DNA of 64,000 nucleotides. Source: Ramlibacter paludis. Lineage in GTDB: Bacteria > Pseudomonadota > Gammaproteobacteria > Burkholderiales > Burkholderiaceae_C. Below, piece by piece: positions 8,243 to 18,020 of this stretch. The notes beneath the pieces are model-generated. The model was given only the letters and a program-made list of their open reading frames with translations, did no database searches and had not been told where the DNA came from. A program made the translations under genes and the position numbers. The stretch's first letter is position 1, and the number at the start of each line of letters is the position of its first letter. The stretch covers positions 62,001-126,000 of the forward strand of contig NZ_JAKLTM010000002.1 in the NCBI RefSeq assembly GCF_022012305.1, given 5' to 3'.

Positions 8243-9103
8243 ATGCAAGCCCAGGTGCAAGCGTTCTTCGATCCCGTCACCGGCACGGTGAGCTACGTGG
8301 TCCACGCGGGCGCTGGCAGCGCCTGCGCCATCGTCGATCCGGTGCTGGATTTCGACGCCCGGTCGGGACGCACCAGCACGGCCTCCGCCGAGCGCATCGT
8401 CGACTTCGTGGCCGACCGGCGCCTGCAGGTGGAATGGATCCTCGAGACCCATGCCCATGCGGACCACCTGAGCGCCGCGGCCTGGCTGCGCGGCCGGCTG
8501 GGCGGCAAGATCGCCGTGGGCGGCAGGATCACCGAGGTGCAAGGCGTGTTCAAGAAACTGTTCCACCTCGAGCCCGGGTTCGCCGCCGACGGCCACCAGT
8601 TCGACCACCTGTTCACCGACGGCGAGACCTTCGCCATCGGGGCGCTGCAGGCGCGGGTCATCGCCATGCCCGGGCACACGCCGGCCTGCGTGGCCTACCA
8701 GGTGGGCGACTCGGTGTTCGTGGGCGACACCCTCTTCATGCCCGACGTGGGCACCGCACGCTGCGACTTTCCCGGCGGGAGCGCGGCGCAGCTGTACGGA
8801 TCGATCCGCCGGCTGCTGGCGCTGCCGCCCTCCACGCGCCTGTACATGTGCCACGACTACCCGCCCGAAGGCCGCGAACCGCAGTGGGAAACGACGGTGG
8901 CGGCGCAGCGCGCTAGCAACATCCACGTGCACGACGGCATCGGCGAGGAAGCCTTCGTGGCCATGCGGCAGGCACGCGACGCCACGCTGGGCATGCCGAC
9001 CCTGATCCTGCCTTCGGTGCAGGTCAACATCCGGGCCGGGCAGATGCCGCCGCCCGAAGACAACGGCGTGTCCTACCTGAAGATTCCGCTCAACACCCTG
9101 TAA
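8243..9103 (+). CDS. blh: Persulfide dioxygenase-like metallo-beta-lactamase-fold hydrolase (Blh/ETHE1 group), 286 aa
   Basis: Iron-dependent enzyme of the ETHE1/Blh group, oxidising glutathione persulfide to sulfite and glutathione. The metal motif THAHADHLSAA puts ligands at H70, H72, D74 and H75; further ligands are in MPGHTPACVAY and VGDTLFMPD. The end (VQVNIRAGQMPPPEDNGVSYLKIPLN) is the signature tail of the bigR-linked Blh enzymes. It is divergent from bigR and the ribosome-binding site AAGGAG sits 7 bases before the start. Sulfite made here would fit the TauE-like exporter nearby. Confidence 0.88.
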   Translation: MQAQVQAFFDPVTGTVSYVVHAGAGSACAIVDPVLDFDARSGRTSTASAERIVDFVADRRLQVEWILETHAHADHLSAAAWLRGRLGGKIAVGGRITEVQGVFKKLFHLEPGFAADGHQFDHLFTDGETFAIGALQARVIAMPGHTPACVAYQVGDSVFVGDTLFMPDVGTARCDFPGGSAAQLYGSIRRLLALPPSTRLYMCHDYPPEGREPQWETTVAAQRASNIHVHDGIGEEAFVAMRQARDATLGMPTLILPSVQVNIRAGQMPPPEDNGVSYLKIPLNTL

Positions 9104-9106
9104 GCG

Positions 9107-10444
9107 CTACCAGAGCGCGCGCATCGCCGCGAGGAAGCCGCTCGCCGTTTCCACCGGCGGCGTGCGCCGTCCCGCCACGTAGACCTCGCGCGGCGGCGCG
9201 GATGGACTCGAAAACACCAGCGCATCGAGCAGGTGCGCCGGCGGCACACCCGGTGGCGCATCGACCACCATGAAGTCGGCGCGCTGCCCCACGGCCAGCC
9301 CTGCCAGCGGCACGCCGGCCGCGGCGCTGCCGCCTTCCAGCGCCCCCTCGAACAGCGCCGCGGCTGTGCTCTCGCGCACGGCTGCGCGCGCGGCCACATT
9401 GCGCTCGCGCAGGGCGAAGCGCTGCGAATACTCGAGCAGCCGCAGTTCCTCGATCCAGCTGCGCGTGACGTGGCTGTCGGATCCGATCGACCAGCGGCCG
9501 CTGGCACCGAGCCAGGTGGGCAGGTCGAACACGCCGTCGCCCAGGTTGGCTTCGGTGCTGGGGCACAGGACGATGGAAGCACCGGCCTGGCGCAGCGCGG
9601 CCAGTTCGTCCCGGCTCGCGTGCGTGGCATGCACCAGGTTCCAGCGCGCATCGACCGGCGCCTTCTCCAGCAGCCATTCGATGGGCCGTTTGCCGTACAG
9701 CGCAACGCAGTCCTCCACCTCCTGCCGCTGCTCGGAGATGTGGATGTGCACCGGCCCCCTGGCGGCGGCGACGACTTCGGCCAGCGCGCCCGCATCCACC
9801 GCGCGCAGCGAGTGCAGCGCGACGCCGCTCGTGACCAGCGCATCCGCGGCGCGCAGGCCGTCCGCGATCGCCAGCACCGAAGCCGGCGTCGAGGCAAAGC
9901 GCCGCTGGTCCTCGCGCAGGCCGCTCGCGCCGAAGCCGGAGCGCAGGTACAGCGTGGGCAGCAAGGTCAGGCCGATGCCGACGCAGCGCGCCGCGCGCAC
10001 CAGCGCCTGCGCCATCTCCGCCGGCTCGGCGTACGGCCGTCCGTCGACGTCGTTGTGTAGATAGTGGAATTCGCAGACCTGCGTGTAGCCGCAAGCCAGC
10101 AGCTCCGCGTAGAGGTGCGCCGCGATCGCTTCCAGCTGCTCCGGCGTGATGCGCAGGGCGGCGGCATACATGCGGTCGCGCCAGCTCCAGAAATCGTCCT
10201 TGCCTTCCGCGGCATGCTCGGTCAGGCCGGCGATGGCGCGCTGGAAGGCGTGGCTGTGCGCGTCCACCAGGCCGGGCAGAACCGCTCCGGCAAGCCGCAC
10301 GGCGCCTGCAGCCGCGGCGGCGTCGCTGGCGACGCGCACCTCCGCCCAACGCCCATCGGTGCCGGTCACCAGCAGCACGTCCTCGGCCCAGCCGCCGGCG
10401 ACCCAGGCGCGCGGCGCCAGGAAGCGCTGTGTTTCAGCGGCCAT
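9107..10444 (-). CDS. hutF: Formimidoylglutamate deiminase, 445 aa
   Basis: Converts N-formimino-L-glutamate to N-formyl-L-glutamate and ammonia in the five-step histidine degradation route. Amidohydrolase fold: metal ligands in DAHSHAFQRA (H63 and H65), HIHISEQ at about residue 233, VHATHAS at about 268 and the late Asp in IGSDSHVTRSWIEELRLLEYSQR, which is diagnostic of HutF. It is last in hutC-D-I-G-F; its start overlaps hutG by 11 bases. The presence of both HutF and HutG shows formylglutamate is the intermediate, with no single-step HutG formimidase route. Confidence 0.93.
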   Translation of the reverse strand: MAAETQRFLAPRAWVAGGWAEDVLLVTGTDGRWAEVRVASDAAAAAGAVRLAGAVLPGLVDAHSHAFQRAIAGLTEHAAEGKDDFWSWRDRMYAAALRITPEQLEAIAAHLYAELLACGYTQVCEFHYLHNDVDGRPYAEPAEMAQALVRAARCVGIGLTLLPTLYLRSGFGASGLREDQRRFASTPASVLAIADGLRAADALVTSGVALHSLRAVDAGALAEVVAAARGPVHIHISEQRQEVEDCVALYGKRPIEWLLEKAPVDARWNLVHATHASRDELAALRQAGASIVLCPSTEANLGDGVFDLPTWLGASGRWSIGSDSHVTRSWIEELRLLEYSQRFALRERNVAARAAVRESTAAALFEGALEGGSAAAGVPLAGLAVGQRADFMVVDAPPGVPPAHLLDALVFSSPSAPPREVYVAGRRTPPVETASGFLAAMRALW

Positions 10445-11231
10445 ACAGCGCCCGCGTGGCCTGCAGCGCGGCTTCGACCATGGAGCGCAGCACGGGCTGC
10501 ACTTCCCGTGCGCGCTCCTCGCGATAGTCGTAGGGCGGCGCTTCGCGCATGTACGACTTCTGCGTCATCTCCAGCTGCACCGCATGCACGTGCTCCTGCG
10601 GCCGGCCGTAGTGGCGCGTGATGTAGCCGCCCTTGAAGCGGCCGTTGACGGCGCGGGTGTAGCGTGGGTCCTGCGCCGCCGCCGCGGCCACGGCCTCGGT
10701 GATGGCGGGCGCGGCGCTCGCGCCGGCGTTGGTGCCGATGTTCAGGTCCGGCAGCACGCCCTCGAACAGCCAGGGAATCTCCGAACGGATGCTGTGGGCA
10801 TCCCACAGCAAGGCGTAGCCGTGCTCCTGCTTCAGGCGCGCGAGTTCGGCCGCCAAGGCGTCGTGGTAAGGCTGCCAGTAGGTGGCGCGCCGCTCATCCT
10901 GCTGCGCCTGCGCCGGTGCCGCCCCGGCATACAAGGGCTCGCCGTCGAAGAAACGCGTCGGGCACAGCTCGGTGTTGGAGGCGCCGGGATACATGGGCGC
11001 GTTGTCCGGCGGCCGGTTCAGGTCGATCACGTAGCGCGCGTACTGCGGCTGCAGCACGCTGGCGCCGAGGTCGCGTACGAAGGCATACAGGCGATCGAGA
11101 TGCCAGTCGGCGTCCTCGACAGCCAGCGCGCGCGGCACGTAGCCGCCTTGCAGGTCCTTCGGAATCTCGGTGCCCATGTGCGGGATGCTGACCAGCAGCG
11201 GCACGTTGCCGCGCGTCAGTTGGAAACTCAT
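10434..11231 (-). CDS. hutG: N-formylglutamate deformylase, 265 aa
   Basis: Hydrolyses N-formyl-L-glutamate to glutamate and formate, the last step of the HutF route. The family signature is clear: [13 protein letters not shown] near the N-terminus, [10 protein letters not shown], the VIDLNRPPD strand, [13 protein letters not shown] and [16 protein letters not shown] with the catalytic His and Glu positions ([13 protein letters not shown]). Its ATG overlaps the TGA of hutI as ATGA, so expression is coupled. The start at 11231 is set by that overlap. Confidence 0.93.
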   Translation of the reverse strand: MSFQLTRGNVPLLVSIPHMGTEIPKDLQGGYVPRALAVEDADWHLDRLYAFVRDLGASVLQPQYARYVIDLNRPPDNAPMYPGASNTELCPTRFFDGEPLYAGAAPAQAQQDERRATYWQPYHDALAAELARLKQEHGYALLWDAHSIRSEIPWLFEGVLPDLNIGTNAGASAAPAITEAVAAAAAQDPRYTRAVNGRFKGGYITRHYGRPQEHVHAVQLEMTQKSYMREAPPYDYREERAREVQPVLRSMVEAALQATRALYGR

Positions 11232-12433
11232 CGTGCTCGTCCTTCCTGGATGGTTTGCAGCCGCGGGTTGGCGCCGATCGCATAGGCCAGCTGCGCCGGC
11301 CGCGCCACGTCCCACGACACGAAGTCGGCACGGCGGCCCGCCTGCAGGGTGCCGCGATCGGCCAGGCCGAGCGCGCGCGCCGCGTTGCGCGTCACGCCGG
11401 CCAGCGCCTCCTCGGGCGCCATTCGGAACAAGGTGCAGGCCATGTTCAGCATCAGCAGCAGCGAGGTGCAAGGCGAACTGCCGGGATTGCAGTCGGTGGA
11501 GATGGCGATCGGCACGCCGTGCTCGCGCAAAAGGGCGATGGGCGGCAGCCGCGTTTCGCGCAGGAAATAGAAGGCGCCGGGCAGCAGCACCGCGACGCTG
11601 CCGGCCTGCGCCATCGCGCGCACGCCCTCCTCGCCCACCCACTCCAGGTGGTCGCAGCTGAGGGCGCCGAAACGCGCGGCCAGCGTGGCGCCGCCGCTGT
11701 CGCTCAACTGCTCGGCGTGCAGCTTCACCGGCAGGCCCAGCGCGCGGGCCGCCATGAAGACGCGCTCGGTCTGCGCCGGCGTGAACGCGATGCGTTCGCA
11801 GAATGCGTCCACCGCGTCGACCAGGCCTTCAGCGTGCAAGGCGGGCAGCATACGCAGAAGCTCATCGACGTAGTCGTCGGGCCGGCCGGCAAATTCCGGC
11901 GGCAAGGCATGCGCGCCCAAGAAGGTGGTGGTCACCGCCACGCCCTCTTCCCGCCCCAGCGCCCGCGCCACCCGCAGGCACTTGCGCTCCTGCGCGAGCG
12001 CGAGGCCATAGCCGGACTTGATCTCCACCGTGGTCACGCCTTCGGCACGCAGCGCGCGCAAGCGTGTGCGGCTTTGCGCGAACAGCTCGTCTTCGCTTGC
12101 GGCTCGCGTCGCCCGCACGGTCGAAGCGATGCCGCCGCCCGCCCGCGCGATCTCCTCGTAGCTCGCGCCGTTCAGGCGCTGCTCGAATTCCTGCGCGCGG
12201 TCACCGCCGTAGACGAGGTGCGTGTGGCAGTCGATGAGCCCCGGCGTCAGCAGCGCACCGCGGCAATCCTGCTCGGGCGCGGCACGCCACTGTGCCGGCA
12301 GTTCGCGCCGAGGCCCGACCCACGCGATGCGGGCGTCCTCGGTCACCAGCGCGGCGTCGTCGACCAGCCCATACGGCGCCCCGCCCTCCACCATCGTGGC
12401 GGCGCTGCAATGCGTCCAGACCTGCGCGTTCAC
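11228..12433 (-). CDS. hutI: Imidazolonepropionase, 401 aa
   Basis: Opens the imidazolone ring to formiminoglutamate, third step of histidine degradation. Amidohydrolase with zinc ligands in [14 protein letters not shown] (H70 and H72), then [17 protein letters not shown] and the late [10 protein letters not shown] motif that is specific to HutI. I use the GTG at 12433 because it overlaps the hutD stop as GTGA and gives the normal family N-terminus; the frame upstream is a shadow of hutD. Length is normal. Confidence 0.92.
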   Translation of the reverse strand: MNAQVWTHCSAATMVEGGAPYGLVDDAALVTEDARIAWVGPRRELPAQWRAAPEQDCRGALLTPGLIDCHTHLVYGGDRAQEFEQRLNGASYEEIARAGGGIASTVRATRAASEDELFAQSRTRLRALRAEGVTTVEIKSGYGLALAQERKCLRVARALGREEGVAVTTTFLGAHALPPEFAGRPDDYVDELLRMLPALHAEGLVDAVDAFCERIAFTPAQTERVFMAARALGLPVKLHAEQLSDSGGATLAARFGALSCDHLEWVGEEGVRAMAQAGSVAVLLPGAFYFLRETRLPPIALLREHGVPIAISTDCNPGSSPCTSLLLMLNMACTLFRMAPEEALAGVTRNAARALGLADRGTLQAGRRADFVSWDVARPAQLAYAIGANPRLQTIQEGRAR

Positions 12434-12984
12434 AGCATCACCTCCAGCCACCACGCGCTGCCGCCGCGCAGCTGGCCGTCCATGGCGCCTTCGTGCAGCT
12501 GCCAGGCCAGCGTGGCCGCGGGCAGCTCCAGGGTGTCGCCGCCCCAAAGCAAGGCGGCCGGCTGCTGGTGCGCATAGAGCGCCACCAGGCGGCGCGCCGG
12601 ATCTCCGCGCATGCGGTCGCCCGGCACCACGGGCCGCATCTGCCCGCTGCCCGGCGGCGCCATCAGGTTCAGGTCGCGCGTCGGCCCGGCGGGCAGGCTG
12701 CAATGCACCGCCTGCTCGCCGCCGAAGCGCAGCGGCACGCCCAGCGGCAGCAGCCTGGCCTGCTCGCCGAAGCGCAGTTCCACGCCGGCGCCTTCGATCA
12801 CCGCGAACCAGCGCTCGCTGCCGGCAAAGGCGGAAAAGGGTCCGGCGGCCGCGATGTCGGCCACGGAAATGCGCACCTGCCAGTCCTGCTGCGCAGGCCA
12901 GGCCAGCAGCTCGCGGGTGACGCCCCCGCCGTTGCGCCACGGCGTGGCGGGCACCTGCGCCAGGGAAACGGTCTGCCAGTTCAT
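12430..12984 (-). CDS. hutD: HutD family protein, 184 aa
   Basis: Cupin-fold protein always found with hut genes; in Pseudomonas it acts as a governor limiting hut expression, possibly by binding formylglutamate or urocanate. The family opening [15 protein letters not shown] is present, followed by [21 protein letters not shown] and [12 protein letters not shown], matching HutD beta strands. It overlaps hutC by ATGA on one side and hutI by GTGA on the other. Its molecular action is not settled in any organism. Confidence 0.88.
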   Translation of the reverse strand: MNWQTVSLAQVPATPWRNGGGVTRELLAWPAQQDWQVRISVADIAAAGPFSAFAGSERWFAVIEGAGVELRFGEQARLLPLGVPLRFGGEQAVHCSLPAGPTRDLNLMAPPGSGQMRPVVPGDRMRGDPARRLVALYAHQQPAALLWGGDTLELPAATLAWQLHEGAMDGQLRGGSAWWLEVML

Positions 12985-13688
12985 GCCTGGAATTCTCCCG
13001 CGATCGAATAGCGCGTGCCGGGATAGAGCAGCCGGGCGACGCTGGCCACGTTACCGCCGCTCACGGTGCGGCGCTTCATGCTCAGGCAAGGCTCGCCGCG
13101 CTTGATGCCCAGCTCCTTCGCTTCCTGCGGCGTCGGCAGGCAGGCCTCGATGCAGTAGCTGGCCTCGGTGAGGGGCGCATGCTCCAGCAGGTGCAAGGTG
13201 GGCGACACCTGCGTGAAGTCGGTGCGCAGGTAATCCGGCGCCGCGGCGGGATTGACCCAGCGGTCCTCGTACTGGATGGCGACGCCGTTCTCCGCATGCA
13301 CCAGCACGGTGTGGAACAGGCGCGCGCCCTTGCGCAGCCCGAAGGCCTCGGCGAGTTCCGCGCCGGCCTTCTCTTCGGCCGCCAGCAGGACCCGCGCCGT
13401 GTGCACGTGGCCGCGCTCGGCGACTTCCTCGTGGATGTCGCGGATGACAAGTCGCGAGGAGATCCGGTGCAGCTCGGCCACCCGCGTGCCCGAGCCCTGC
13501 ACGCGCGTGACCAGGCCTTCGGCGGCCAGCTCGCGCAGCGCGCGGTTGGCCGTCATGCGGCTGATCGCGAACTGCTCCATCAGTGCAGCCTCGCTGGGCA
13601 CGGCGTCGCCCGGCCGCCATGCGCCGCTGGCGATGTGCTGCCGGACCCAGTTCTTCACCTGCTCGTAGGCGGGCGCTTCGTTGACCAT
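12981..13688 (-). CDS. hutC: Histidine utilisation repressor HutC, GntR family, 235 aa
   Basis: GntR-type repressor released by urocanate. The winged helix is at about residues 8-70 ([35 protein letters not shown]), then the UTRA ligand domain ([23 protein letters not shown] and [11 protein letters not shown]). I begin at 13688, [15 protein letters not shown]; a start nine codons earlier would overlap the operator. It is divergent from hutU and lies 27 bases from the palindrome that probably binds it, so it likely represses both arms of the locus. Confidence 0.92.
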   Translation of the reverse strand: MVNEAPAYEQVKNWVRQHIASGAWRPGDAVPSEAALMEQFAISRMTANRALRELAAEGLVTRVQGSGTRVAELHRISSRLVIRDIHEEVAERGHVHTARVLLAAEEKAGAELAEAFGLRKGARLFHTVLVHAENGVAIQYEDRWVNPAAAPDYLRTDFTQVSPTLHLLEHAPLTEASYCIEACLPTPQEAKELGIKRGEPCLSMKRRTVSGGNVASVARLLYPGTRYSIAGEFQA

Positions 13689-13706
13689 GCCGCGAGGATA
13701 TCCCAG

Positions 13707-13735
13707 TTGACACAAGTTGTATAGACAACTATTCT
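13707..13735 (+). promoter_or_regulatory. hutU promoter with embedded HutC-like operator
   Basis: A near-ideal sigma-70 promoter: TTGACA at 13707-13712, 17-base spacer, TATTCT at 13730-13735. Within the spacer sits a perfect inverted repeat, AGTTGT-ATAG-ACAACT (13715-13730). The shape and core match the published HutC operator type (a TTGTATA/TATACAA palindrome). Bound repressor would block polymerase directly. The sequence is plain; repression by this HutC is inference. Confidence 0.78.
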
Positions 13736-13759
13736 CCGCCCGACCTCAGGAGCGACTTC

Positions 13760-15463
13760 ATGTCCGATCTATCCCAGACGCCCTTCCTTTCCGCCGGCCC
13801 GCGTCCCGTGAAGGCCCCGCACGGCACGCAGCTCAGCTGCGCCAACTGGCAGATCGAAGCGGCCTACCGCATGCTCCAGAACAACCTGGACCCGGCCGTC
13901 GCCGAGAACCCCGACGCGCTGGTGGTCTACGGCGGCATCGGCAAGGCGGCGCGCAACTGGCCGGCCTTCGAAGCCATCCTCGCGAGCCTCAAGCGGCTGC
14001 AGCCCGACGAAACCCTGCTGGTCCAGTCGGGCAAGCCGGTCGGCGTGTTCCGCACGCATGCCGGCGCACCGCGCGTGCTGCTGGCCAATTCCAACCTGGT
14101 GCCCAAGTGGGCGACCTGGGAGCACTTCAACGAGCTCGACCAGCGCGGCCTGATGATGTTCGGCCAGATGACGGCCGGCAGCTGGATCTACATCGGCACG
14201 CAGGGCATCGTGCAAGGCACGTACGAGACCTTCGCCGAAGCCGGTCGCCAGCACTACGGCGGCAGCCTCGCCGGCCGCTGGGTGCTGACCGCGGGCCTGG
14301 GCGGCATGGGCGGCGCGCAGCCGCTCGCGGCCTCGTTCGCGGGCGCCTGCTCCCTCAACATCGAGTGCCAGCAAAGCCGCATCGATTTCCGCCTGCGCAC
14401 CAAGTACCTGGACAAGCAGGCCAAGGACCTCGACGAGGCGCTCGCCCTGATCGCGCACCACACGCAGCGCAAGGAAGCCGTATCCATCGGCCTGTGCGGC
14501 AATGCGGCGGACATCGTGCCGGAACTGGCGCGCCGCGCGCGCGCCGGCGGCCCGCGGCCCGACATCGTCACCGACCAGACCTCCGCCCACGACATCATCA
14601 ACGGCTACCTGCCGCGCGGCTGGACGGTCGAACAGTGGCAGGCCGCGCAGAAGGATCCGGCGCAGCACGCCGCGCTGAAGCAGTCGGCCGGCGAATCGTG
14701 CGCGGTGCACGTGCGCGCGATGCTGGAGTTCCACGCGATGGGCGTGCCCACGGTCGACTACGGCAACAACCTGCGGCAGGTGGCGCAGGACTTCGGGGTG
14801 CAGGATGCGTTTGCCTATCCCGGTTTCGTCCCCGCGTACATCCGCCCCCTCTTCTGCCGCGGCGTCGGCCCCTTCCGCTGGGTCGCACTCTCGGGCGACC
14901 CGGAGGACATCCGCAAGACCGACGCCAAGATGAAGGAGCTGTTCCCGCAGAACGCTTCCCTGCACCGCTGGCTCGACATGGCCGGCGCGCGCATCGCCTT
15001 CCAGGGCCTGCCGGCGCGCATCTGCTGGATCGGCCTGGGCGACCGCGACCGGGCGGGCCTGGCCTTCAACGAAATGGTGCGCAAGGGCGAGCTGAAGGCG
15101 CCGATCGTGATCGGCCGCGACCACCTGGACTCCGGCTCGGTGGCCTCGCCCAACCGCGAAACCGAAGCCATGCGCGACGGCAGCGACGCCGTCAGCGACT
15201 GGCCGCTGCTGAATGCCCTGCTGAACACCGCCAGCGGCGCCACCTGGGTCAGCCTGCACCACGGCGGCGGCGTCGGCATGGGGTACTCGCAGCACGCCGG
15301 CGTCGTCATGGTCTGCGATGGCAGCAAGGAAGCCGACGAGAAGATCGCCCGGGTGCTGTTCAACGACCCGGCAACGGGCGTGATGCGCCATGCCGACGCG
15401 GGCTACGAGGAAGCGATCGAATGCGCGCGCGAGAACAAATTGAACCTGCCGATGATCGGATGA
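13760..15463 (+). CDS. hutU: Urocanate hydratase, 567 aa
   Basis: NAD-dependent enzyme turning urocanate into imidazolone propionate, second step. Normal length. Visible landmarks: [14 protein letters not shown] near residue 55, [24 protein letters not shown] near 130-153, the glycine-rich NAD loop [12 protein letters not shown] at about 174, VTDQTSAHD at about 270, and the conserved Cys in [15 protein letters not shown] near 420. A good ribosome-binding sequence (AGGAG) precedes the start. Its TGA overlaps the hutH ATG (ATGA). Confidence 0.96.
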   Translation: MSDLSQTPFLSAGPRPVKAPHGTQLSCANWQIEAAYRMLQNNLDPAVAENPDALVVYGGIGKAARNWPAFEAILASLKRLQPDETLLVQSGKPVGVFRTHAGAPRVLLANSNLVPKWATWEHFNELDQRGLMMFGQMTAGSWIYIGTQGIVQGTYETFAEAGRQHYGGSLAGRWVLTAGLGGMGGAQPLAASFAGACSLNIECQQSRIDFRLRTKYLDKQAKDLDEALALIAHHTQRKEAVSIGLCGNAADIVPELARRARAGGPRPDIVTDQTSAHDIINGYLPRGWTVEQWQAAQKDPAQHAALKQSAGESCAVHVRAMLEFHAMGVPTVDYGNNLRQVAQDFGVQDAFAYPGFVPAYIRPLFCRGVGPFRWVALSGDPEDIRKTDAKMKELFPQNASLHRWLDMAGARIAFQGLPARICWIGLGDRDRAGLAFNEMVRKGELKAPIVIGRDHLDSGSVASPNRETEAMRDGSDAVSDWPLLNALLNTASGATWVSLHHGGGVGMGYSQHAGVVMVCDGSKEADEKIARVLFNDPATGVMRHADAGYEEAIECARENKLNLPMIG

Positions 15464-17034
15464 CGCCAGAACTCCTCCACCCCGGCGAACTGACGCTAGC
15501 GCAGCTGCGCCGCTTGTGCGGCGCCGAACGCATCCCGGTCCGGATCGATCCTTCCTCCCGGGCGGCCATCCGCGCCAGCGCGGAACAGGTGCGGCGCGCG
15601 ACCGAAGGCGACGCACCGGTGTACGGCGTCAACACCGGCTTCGGCAAGCTCGCCACGCAGCGCATCGCGCGCGAAGACCTGGCACTGCTGCAATTGAAGC
15701 TGCTGCGCTCGCATGCCGTCGGCGTCGGCGAACCGCTGCACGAACGCGTGGTCCGCCTGATCCTGCTGCTGAAGGCCACGAGCCTCGCACGCGGCTACTC
15801 GGGCGTGCGCGAGGAAGTGATCGACGGCCTGGTCGCCATGCACAACCACGGCGTGCTGCCCGTCATCCCGTGCCAGGGCTCGGTGGGCGCGTCCGGCGAT
15901 CTCGCGCCGCTGGCCCATCTCTCGCTGCCCCTCATCGGCGAAGGCGAAGCCTGGTTCGAAGGCGAGCGCCTGCCGGCAGCGCAGGCCCTGGAACGCGCGG
16001 GGCTCAAGCCGCTGCAACTCGGCGCCAAGGAAGGCCTGGCGCTGATCAACGGCACCCAGGTCTCCACCGCCCTGGCCATCGACGCGCTGCTGACCGCCGA
16101 CCGCATCTTCGAAGCCGCCGTCATCACCGGCGCGATCACGCTGGATGCCGCCCGCGGCAGCGATGCGCCGTTCGACCCGCGCATCCATGCGGTGCGCGGC
16201 CAGCCGGGCCAGATCGACTGCGCGAGCGCCTACCGCGCGCTGGCCGTGGGCAGCGCCATCCGCAAGTCGCACCTGGAAGACGACGACCGCGTGCAGGACC
16301 CTTACTGCCTGCGCTGCCAGCCGCAGGTGATGGGCGCCTGCCTCGACCAGATGCGCTACGCCGCGCAGGTGCTGGTGCGCGAAGCCAATGCCGTCACCGA
16401 CAACCCGCTGGTGTTCGCGGCCCCCGGATCAAGTCCGGGGCAGGCTCCGGGCGACATGCTCTCGGGCGGCAACTTCCACGCCGAGCCGGTGGCACTGGTG
16501 GCCGATGCGCTGGCGGTGGCCATCGCGGAGATCGGCGCGATCTCGGAGCGGCGCGTCGCCATGCTGGTCGACACGGTGGTGTCGCGCCTGCCGCCCTTCC
16601 TGACCGCCGAGCCGGGCCTGAACTCGGGCTTCATGATCGTGCACGTCACGGCCGCCGCCCTGGCCTCCGAGAACAAGTCGATGGCGCATCCCGCCAGCGT
16701 CGACAGCCTGCCGACCTCCGCCAACCAGGAGGACCACGTCAGCATGGCGACCTTCGCCGCGCGCCGGCTGCGCCCCATGCTGGAAAACACGGCGCACATC
16801 GTGGCCATCGAGCTGCTGGCCGCCGCCCAGGGCATCGAGTTCCTGCGGCCGCTGCAAAGCGCGCCGGCGCTGGAAGGCGTGCTGCGCCTGGTGCGCAGCG
16901 TCTCGCCCGCCATGCCGGCCGACCGCAGCCTGGCGCGCGACATCGCCGCGGTGCACCACCTGGTGTGCAGCGGCGACATCGGCCACGCCACCGAAACGCG
17001 CATCCCGGAGTTGCACGCATTGCGCCTGGCATGA
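15460..17034 (+). CDS. hutH: Histidine ammonia-lyase with an in-frame insertion, 524 aa
   Basis: Removes ammonia from L-histidine to give urocanate, first step. The catalytic MIO group forms from Ala-Ser-Gly at residues 144-146 ([15 protein letters not shown]); the active-site Tyr is in YGVNTGFG near 55, and [11 protein letters not shown] near the end is conserved. Between DNPLVFA and [15 protein letters not shown], where the family normally has only a few residues, about ten extra residues ([10 protein letters not shown]) are encoded by a palindromic sequence. The insertion lies in a surface loop, so activity may survive. Start set by ATGA overlap with hutU. Confidence 0.93.
   Translation: MTPELLHPGELTLAQLRRLCGAERIPVRIDPSSRAAIRASAEQVRRATEGDAPVYGVNTGFGKLATQRIAREDLALLQLKLLRSHAVGVGEPLHERVVRLILLLKATSLARGYSGVREEVIDGLVAMHNHGVLPVIPCQGSVGASGDLAPLAHLSLPLIGEGEAWFEGERLPAAQALERAGLKPLQLGAKEGLALINGTQVSTALAIDALLTADRIFEAAVITGAITLDAARGSDAPFDPRIHAVRGQPGQIDCASAYRALAVGSAIRKSHLEDDDRVQDPYCLRCQPQVMGACLDQMRYAAQVLVREANAVTDNPLVFAAPGSSPGQAPGDMLSGGNFHAEPVALVADALAVAIAEIGAISERRVAMLVDTVVSRLPPFLTAEPGLNSGFMIVHVTAAALASENKSMAHPASVDSLPTSANQEDHVSMATFAARRLRPMLENTAHIVAIELLAAAQGIEFLRPLQSAPALEGVLRLVRSVSPAMPADRSLARDIAAVHHLVCSGDIGHATETRIPELHALRLA
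16422..16440. repeat. REP-like palindrome inside hutH
   Basis: CCCCGGA (16422-16428), loop TCAAG, TCCGGGG (16434-16440) form a perfect 7-base stem. It is followed by CAGGCTCCGGG, a further partial repeat. This pattern resembles the dispersed CCCGGATCAAGTCCGGG-type intergenic repeats of many proteobacteria but here it is translated within hutH. No second copy of this exact element is visible in the window. Confidence 0.6.
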
Positions 17035-17075
17035 CACCTGCATAGAGTTTTCTTTCACCCATCCCGGAGGACCCC

Positions 17076-18020
17076 ATGAAGAAGCTGTTCGCACTCTCGC
17101 TGGTCGCGTTCGCGGCCGCCACCGCCCAGGCCCAGGAAACCAAGGTCGCCATCGGCCTCTCCGGCTGGACCGGCTTCGCGCCGCTGACCCTGGCCAAGGA
17201 AGCCGGCATCTTCAAGAAGAACGGCCTGGACGTCTCGCTGAAGAAGATCCCGCAGAAGGACCGCCACCTGGCCGTCGCTTCCGGCGACGTCCAGTGCGCC
17301 GCGACCACGGTGGAGACCTGGATCGTGTGGAACGCGAACGGCGTGCCGACGACGCAGATCTTCCAGTTGGACAAGAGCTACGGCGCCGACGGCATGGTGG
17401 TCAAGGGCAACATCGCGAAGATCGCCGACCTCAAAGGCAAGACCGTCGCCGCCAGCGCGCCCGGCACCGCGCCCTACTTCACCCTGGCCTGGATGCTGAA
17501 GAAGAACGGCCTGTCGACCAAGGACGTGAAGGTCGTCAACCTGGAACCGCAGGCCGCCGCCAACGCGATGATCGCCGGCACCGCCGACCTCGACGCCGCG
17601 ATGACCTACGAGCCCTACCTGTCGGCGGTGCGCGCCAAGCCCGAAGCCGGCAAGATCATCGCGACGACGCTGGACTACCCGATGGTGATGGACACTTTCG
17701 GCTGCACGCCCAAGTTCCTGAGCGAGAACCCGAAGGCCGCCAAGGCGCTGGCCGACAGCTACTTCGAGGCCGTGGAGATGATCCAGAAGGAGCCGAAGAA
17801 AAGCTTCGAGATCATGGGCGCCGACGTGAAGCAGAGCGCCGAGGCCTTCGAGGCCAGCCAGAAGTTCCTGCGCTGGCAGGACCGCGCCGCCAACCAGAAG
17901 TTCTTCGCCGCCGAGCACGCCGCCTTCAGCAAGGAAGCGGCGGAACTGCTGCTGGAAGCCGGGATCATCAAGCAGTTGCCGGACATGGCGAAGCTGGCGG
18001 ACACGCGCTTCCTGAAATGA
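17076..18020 (+). CDS. ABC transporter substrate-binding protein, NitT/TauT type, 314 aa
   Basis: Periplasmic binding protein of the SsuA/NMT1 fold. Signal peptide MKKLFALSLVAFAAATAQAQ ends at residue 20. The binding fold shows IGLSGWTGFAPLTLAKEAGIFKKNG, a first lobe with VQCAATTVETW, and hinge-region AASAPGTAPYFTLAWML. It is 41 bases after hutH, overlaps the permease by ATGA, and is the first gene of a full transporter. The context suggests histidine, urocanate or a related imidazole as ligand; the family usually carries sulfonates, nitrate or pyrimidine precursors. Ligand not determinable from sequence. Confidence 0.85.
   Translation: MKKLFALSLVAFAAATAQAQETKVAIGLSGWTGFAPLTLAKEAGIFKKNGLDVSLKKIPQKDRHLAVASGDVQCAATTVETWIVWNANGVPTTQIFQLDKSYGADGMVVKGNIAKIADLKGKTVAASAPGTAPYFTLAWMLKKNGLSTKDVKVVNLEPQAAANAMIAGTADLDAAMTYEPYLSAVRAKPEAGKIIATTLDYPMVMDTFGCTPKFLSENPKAAKALADSYFEAVEMIQKEPKKSFEIMGADVKQSAEAFEASQKFLRWQDRAANQKFFAAEHAAFSKEAAELLLEAGIIKQLPDMAKLADTRFLK

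Noticed and set aside
16422..16440. A frameshift or pseudogene in hutH
   Set aside because: The frame continues through the palindrome and all catalytic motifs before and after are intact.
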